Source: an uncultured Acidobacteriota bacterium (GTDB lineage Bacteria > Acidobacteriota > Terriglobia > Terriglobales > Acidobacteriaceae). From it: DNA of 64,000 bases. The DNA lies in contig CAIQPK010000031.1 in NCBI GenBank assembly GCA_903873705.1, positions 28,875 to 92,874 of the forward strand. The letters are read 5' to 3'. Within the stretch, counting starts at the first letter, position 1; each line of letters starts with the position of its first letter. Positions 62,576-64,000 of this stretch are shown here, one piece after another. A program made the translations under genes and the position numbers. The notes below the pieces were generated by a model that worked only from the letters and a program-made list of their open reading frames with translations, ran no database searches and was not told where the DNA came from.

Positions 62576-64000
62576 CTATGGCGTGACCGTGAGGGTGAGG
62601 CTGACGGTTTGCTGGGGGGAGGTGCCTCCAGGGTAGGCTGGGCCGGTGGCGGTGATGGGGATGGTGTAGGTTCCCGGGGCGGTGGAGTAGGGGTACTTGT
62701 TGGCTCCGCAGGCGGTGAGGGTGGAGGCTATCGTTGCGAGGAGCAGGAGGGAGAGGAGGGTGGGGAGTTTTTTGCGGCGACGGAAGGTGATGAGGGTGAG
62801 GGGGATGAGGGTGGCGAGGGTGGCTAGTCCTGCAGAGGTTGGGGCGGCCCACCCGTGTCGCAGAAGGCGCGCCATAAGTGGGGCATCCGGGGTGGTGGGG
62901 GTGGCGTTTGAGGCGATGAAGCCGGGGAGCTGGTCGGTGTCGATGAGGAGGCTGGTGGAGACGGTGCCGTTGGCGGGGAGGGTGAGGGTGGTCTGGCCCC
63001 AGGCGCAGGTGGTGTAGGTGGGAAGGTGGTCGGGGCAGCTGAGGTGGAAGTCTCCGGTGAAGCCGCCGATGGAGGTGAGGGAGGCGGTGATGGTCTGGTG
63101 GTGGCCGGTGATGAGGGTGAGGGTGGGTGGCGTGAGGGTGAGGGTGAAGCTCTGGGCGGTGATGTGGACGGCTAGTGGGGCGGAGATGCTGGGGTCGAAG
63201 GAGACGGTGGGGGTGTAGCTGGCGATGAGGAGGTGGTCGCCGGGGGCGAGGGCGGTGGTGGTGTAGGTGACGGTGTTGATGGCGTTGAGCGAGGAGGCGG
63301 AGGGGAGGGTGAGGGTGGTGAGGGGGGTGGTCTGGGAGTTGAAGGTGTCGAAGAAGGTGACGGTGCCGTTGGGGGTGCTGGTTCCGGTGAGTGCGGTGAC
63401 GGTGGTGGTGAAGGTGATGGGCTGGTTCTGGTTGGCGGGGTTGGGGGTGGCGGTGAGGGTGGTGGCGGTGGGGTTGGGTTGGACGGTGATGGTGAAGGCT
63501 GGGGAGGTTGAGGGTTGGAGGTCGGTGGTGCCGGCGAAGGTGGCGGCGGCGGCGTAGGTGCCGGGGAGAAGGGCGATGGGGAGGGTGATGGCGCCGGTGG
63601 CGTCGGTGAGGAGGGTGGTGGCGACGGCGGGGCTGAGGCCAGTGATGGGTGTGACGGTGAGCGTGATGGTGTAGCCGGAGGTGGCAAGGGTTCCGTTGCC
63701 TTGCAGGAGGCGCGCGCTGACGCGGAAAGGGGTGAGGGCGTACTGGTTGTTGAGCGTGGCGACGATGGCGAGCGTGGAGGGCGATGCGGTGATGGTGACG
63801 GGGGTGGGGGAGGAGGTGGAGCGAGCGTAGGTGGTATCGCCCTGGTAGGTGGCGGTGAGGTTGTTGACGCCGAGGGGGAGGGTGACGGTGGTGGTCGCGA
63901 TGGAGTTGGCGGCGGTGGCGGAGGCTATCTGGGTGCCGTTGTTGGAGAAGATGACGTTGCCGGTGGCGCCGGAGGTGAGGGTGGCGGTGAGGGTGATGGG
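62576..64000 (-). CDS. Ig-like repeat surface protein with C-terminal anchor (3' part; start outside window)
   Basis: On the minus strand the frame is open from the window edge (base 64000) to TGA at 62576, 474 codons without a start, so this is the C-terminal end of a longer gene. Several Ig-like (Big_3-type) units are visible: NGTVTFFDTFNSQ and TATYQGDTTYARSTS (each 'tVTF.d...tatytgd'), with Thr and Ser making up much of the chain. Near the C-terminus LMARLLRHGWAAPTSAG, LATLIPLTLITFRRRKKLPT and LLSLLLLATIASTLTACGAN form two hydrophobic segments around a basic cluster, a likely membrane or cell-surface anchor. It resembles the Ig-repeat adhesin-like proteins common in Acidobacteria. Codons are extremely ACC-rich. 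Confidence 0.75.
   Translation of the reverse strand, partial: PITLTATLTSGATGNVIFSNNGTQIASATAANSIATTTVTLPLGVNNLTATYQGDTTYARSTSSPTPVTITASPSTLAIVATLNNQYALTPFRVSARLLQGNGTLATSGYTITLTVTPITGLSPAVATTLLTDATGAITLPIALLPGTYAAAATFAGTTDLQPSTSPAFTITVQPNPTATTLTATPNPANQNQPITFTTTVTALTGTSTPNGTVTFFDTFNSQTTPLTTLTLPSASSLNAINTVTYTTTALAPGDHLLIASYTPTVSFDPSISAPLAVHITAQSFTLTLTPPTLTLITGHHQTITASLTSIGGFTGDFHLSCPDHLPTYTTCAWGQTTLTLPANGTVSTSLLIDTDQLPGFIASNATPTTPDAPLMARLLRHGWAAPTSAGLATLATLIPLTLITFRRRKKLPTLLSLLLLATIASTLTACGANKYPYSTAPGTYTIPITATGPAYPGGTSPQQTVSLTLTVTP

Overview
The window looks like chromosomal DNA of an acidobacterium, most probably family Acidobacteriaceae (Terriglobus/Granulicella/Edaphobacter-like). This is inferred from a large TonB-dependent receptor with an N-terminal carboxypeptidase-regulatory-like domain, a GWxTD-domain protein, G+C-rich C-ending codons, and dispersed intergenic repeats of the 'GAGCGCAGCG...GATC' type. 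No rRNA, tRNA or CRISPR array was recognised.

Layout. 0-8 kb (+): the end of a VIT1/CCC1 transporter, a Uma2-type endonuclease, thrS, a phytanoyl-CoA dioxygenase-like protein, a Fic AMP-transferase behind a cluster of palindromic sites, a DsbA-like thioredoxin, a secreted cupin, a SRPBCC protein and a quinone-oxidoreductase-like enzyme. 8-18 kb: the replication-origin neighbourhood, rpmH-rnpA-yidD-yidC-jag on the minus strand diverging from dnaA, with dnaN 3.2 kb further on behind an acetolactate-synthase-like gene and an NTF2-like gene. 18-29 kb: mutS2, a GT-C glycosyltransferase, hemB, a phage-type lysozyme, and the lpdA-lipB-odhB lipoate group. 29-41 kb: a Gfo/Idh/MocA oxidoreductase carrying an unusual repeat insertion, a DUF4292-like lipoprotein, mltG, ruvX, greA, a DUF1275 protein, a CDP-alcohol phosphatidyltransferase, ddl, a membrane GGDEF protein, ilvA, an outer-membrane barrel, cobO and rlmH. 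41-50 kb: a TonB receptor frame broken by one in-frame TAA, a GWxTD protein, rsfS-nadD, a secreted DinB-like protein and a FecR-like protein. 50-57 kb is the accessory part: a secreted phosphoesterase, small membrane and DUF3606 proteins, a gene broken by a 111-bp palindromic element and a frameshift, then an A+T-richer 1127-residue NACHT NTPase with a nuclease-like N-terminus. 57-64 kb (-): gyrA, a large secreted protein and the end of an Ig-like repeat surface protein.

The best candidate for an exciting system is the NACHT gene at 53762-57145. It has a PD-(D/E)xK-like N-terminal domain, a complete NACHT core and a long unassigned C-terminal half, sits alone between a decayed gene and gyrA, and differs in composition from its neighbours. 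This fits a single-gene NLR-like anti-phage defence system acquired by transfer. Other solid sequence-level finds are a 46-bp dispersed repeat present twice with matching inverted ends, the 111-bp palindrome, the nonsense-broken TonB receptor, four 12-residue repeats inside a Gfo/Idh/MocA enzyme, and basic or repetitive tails on RsfS, RnpA and the R3H protein.
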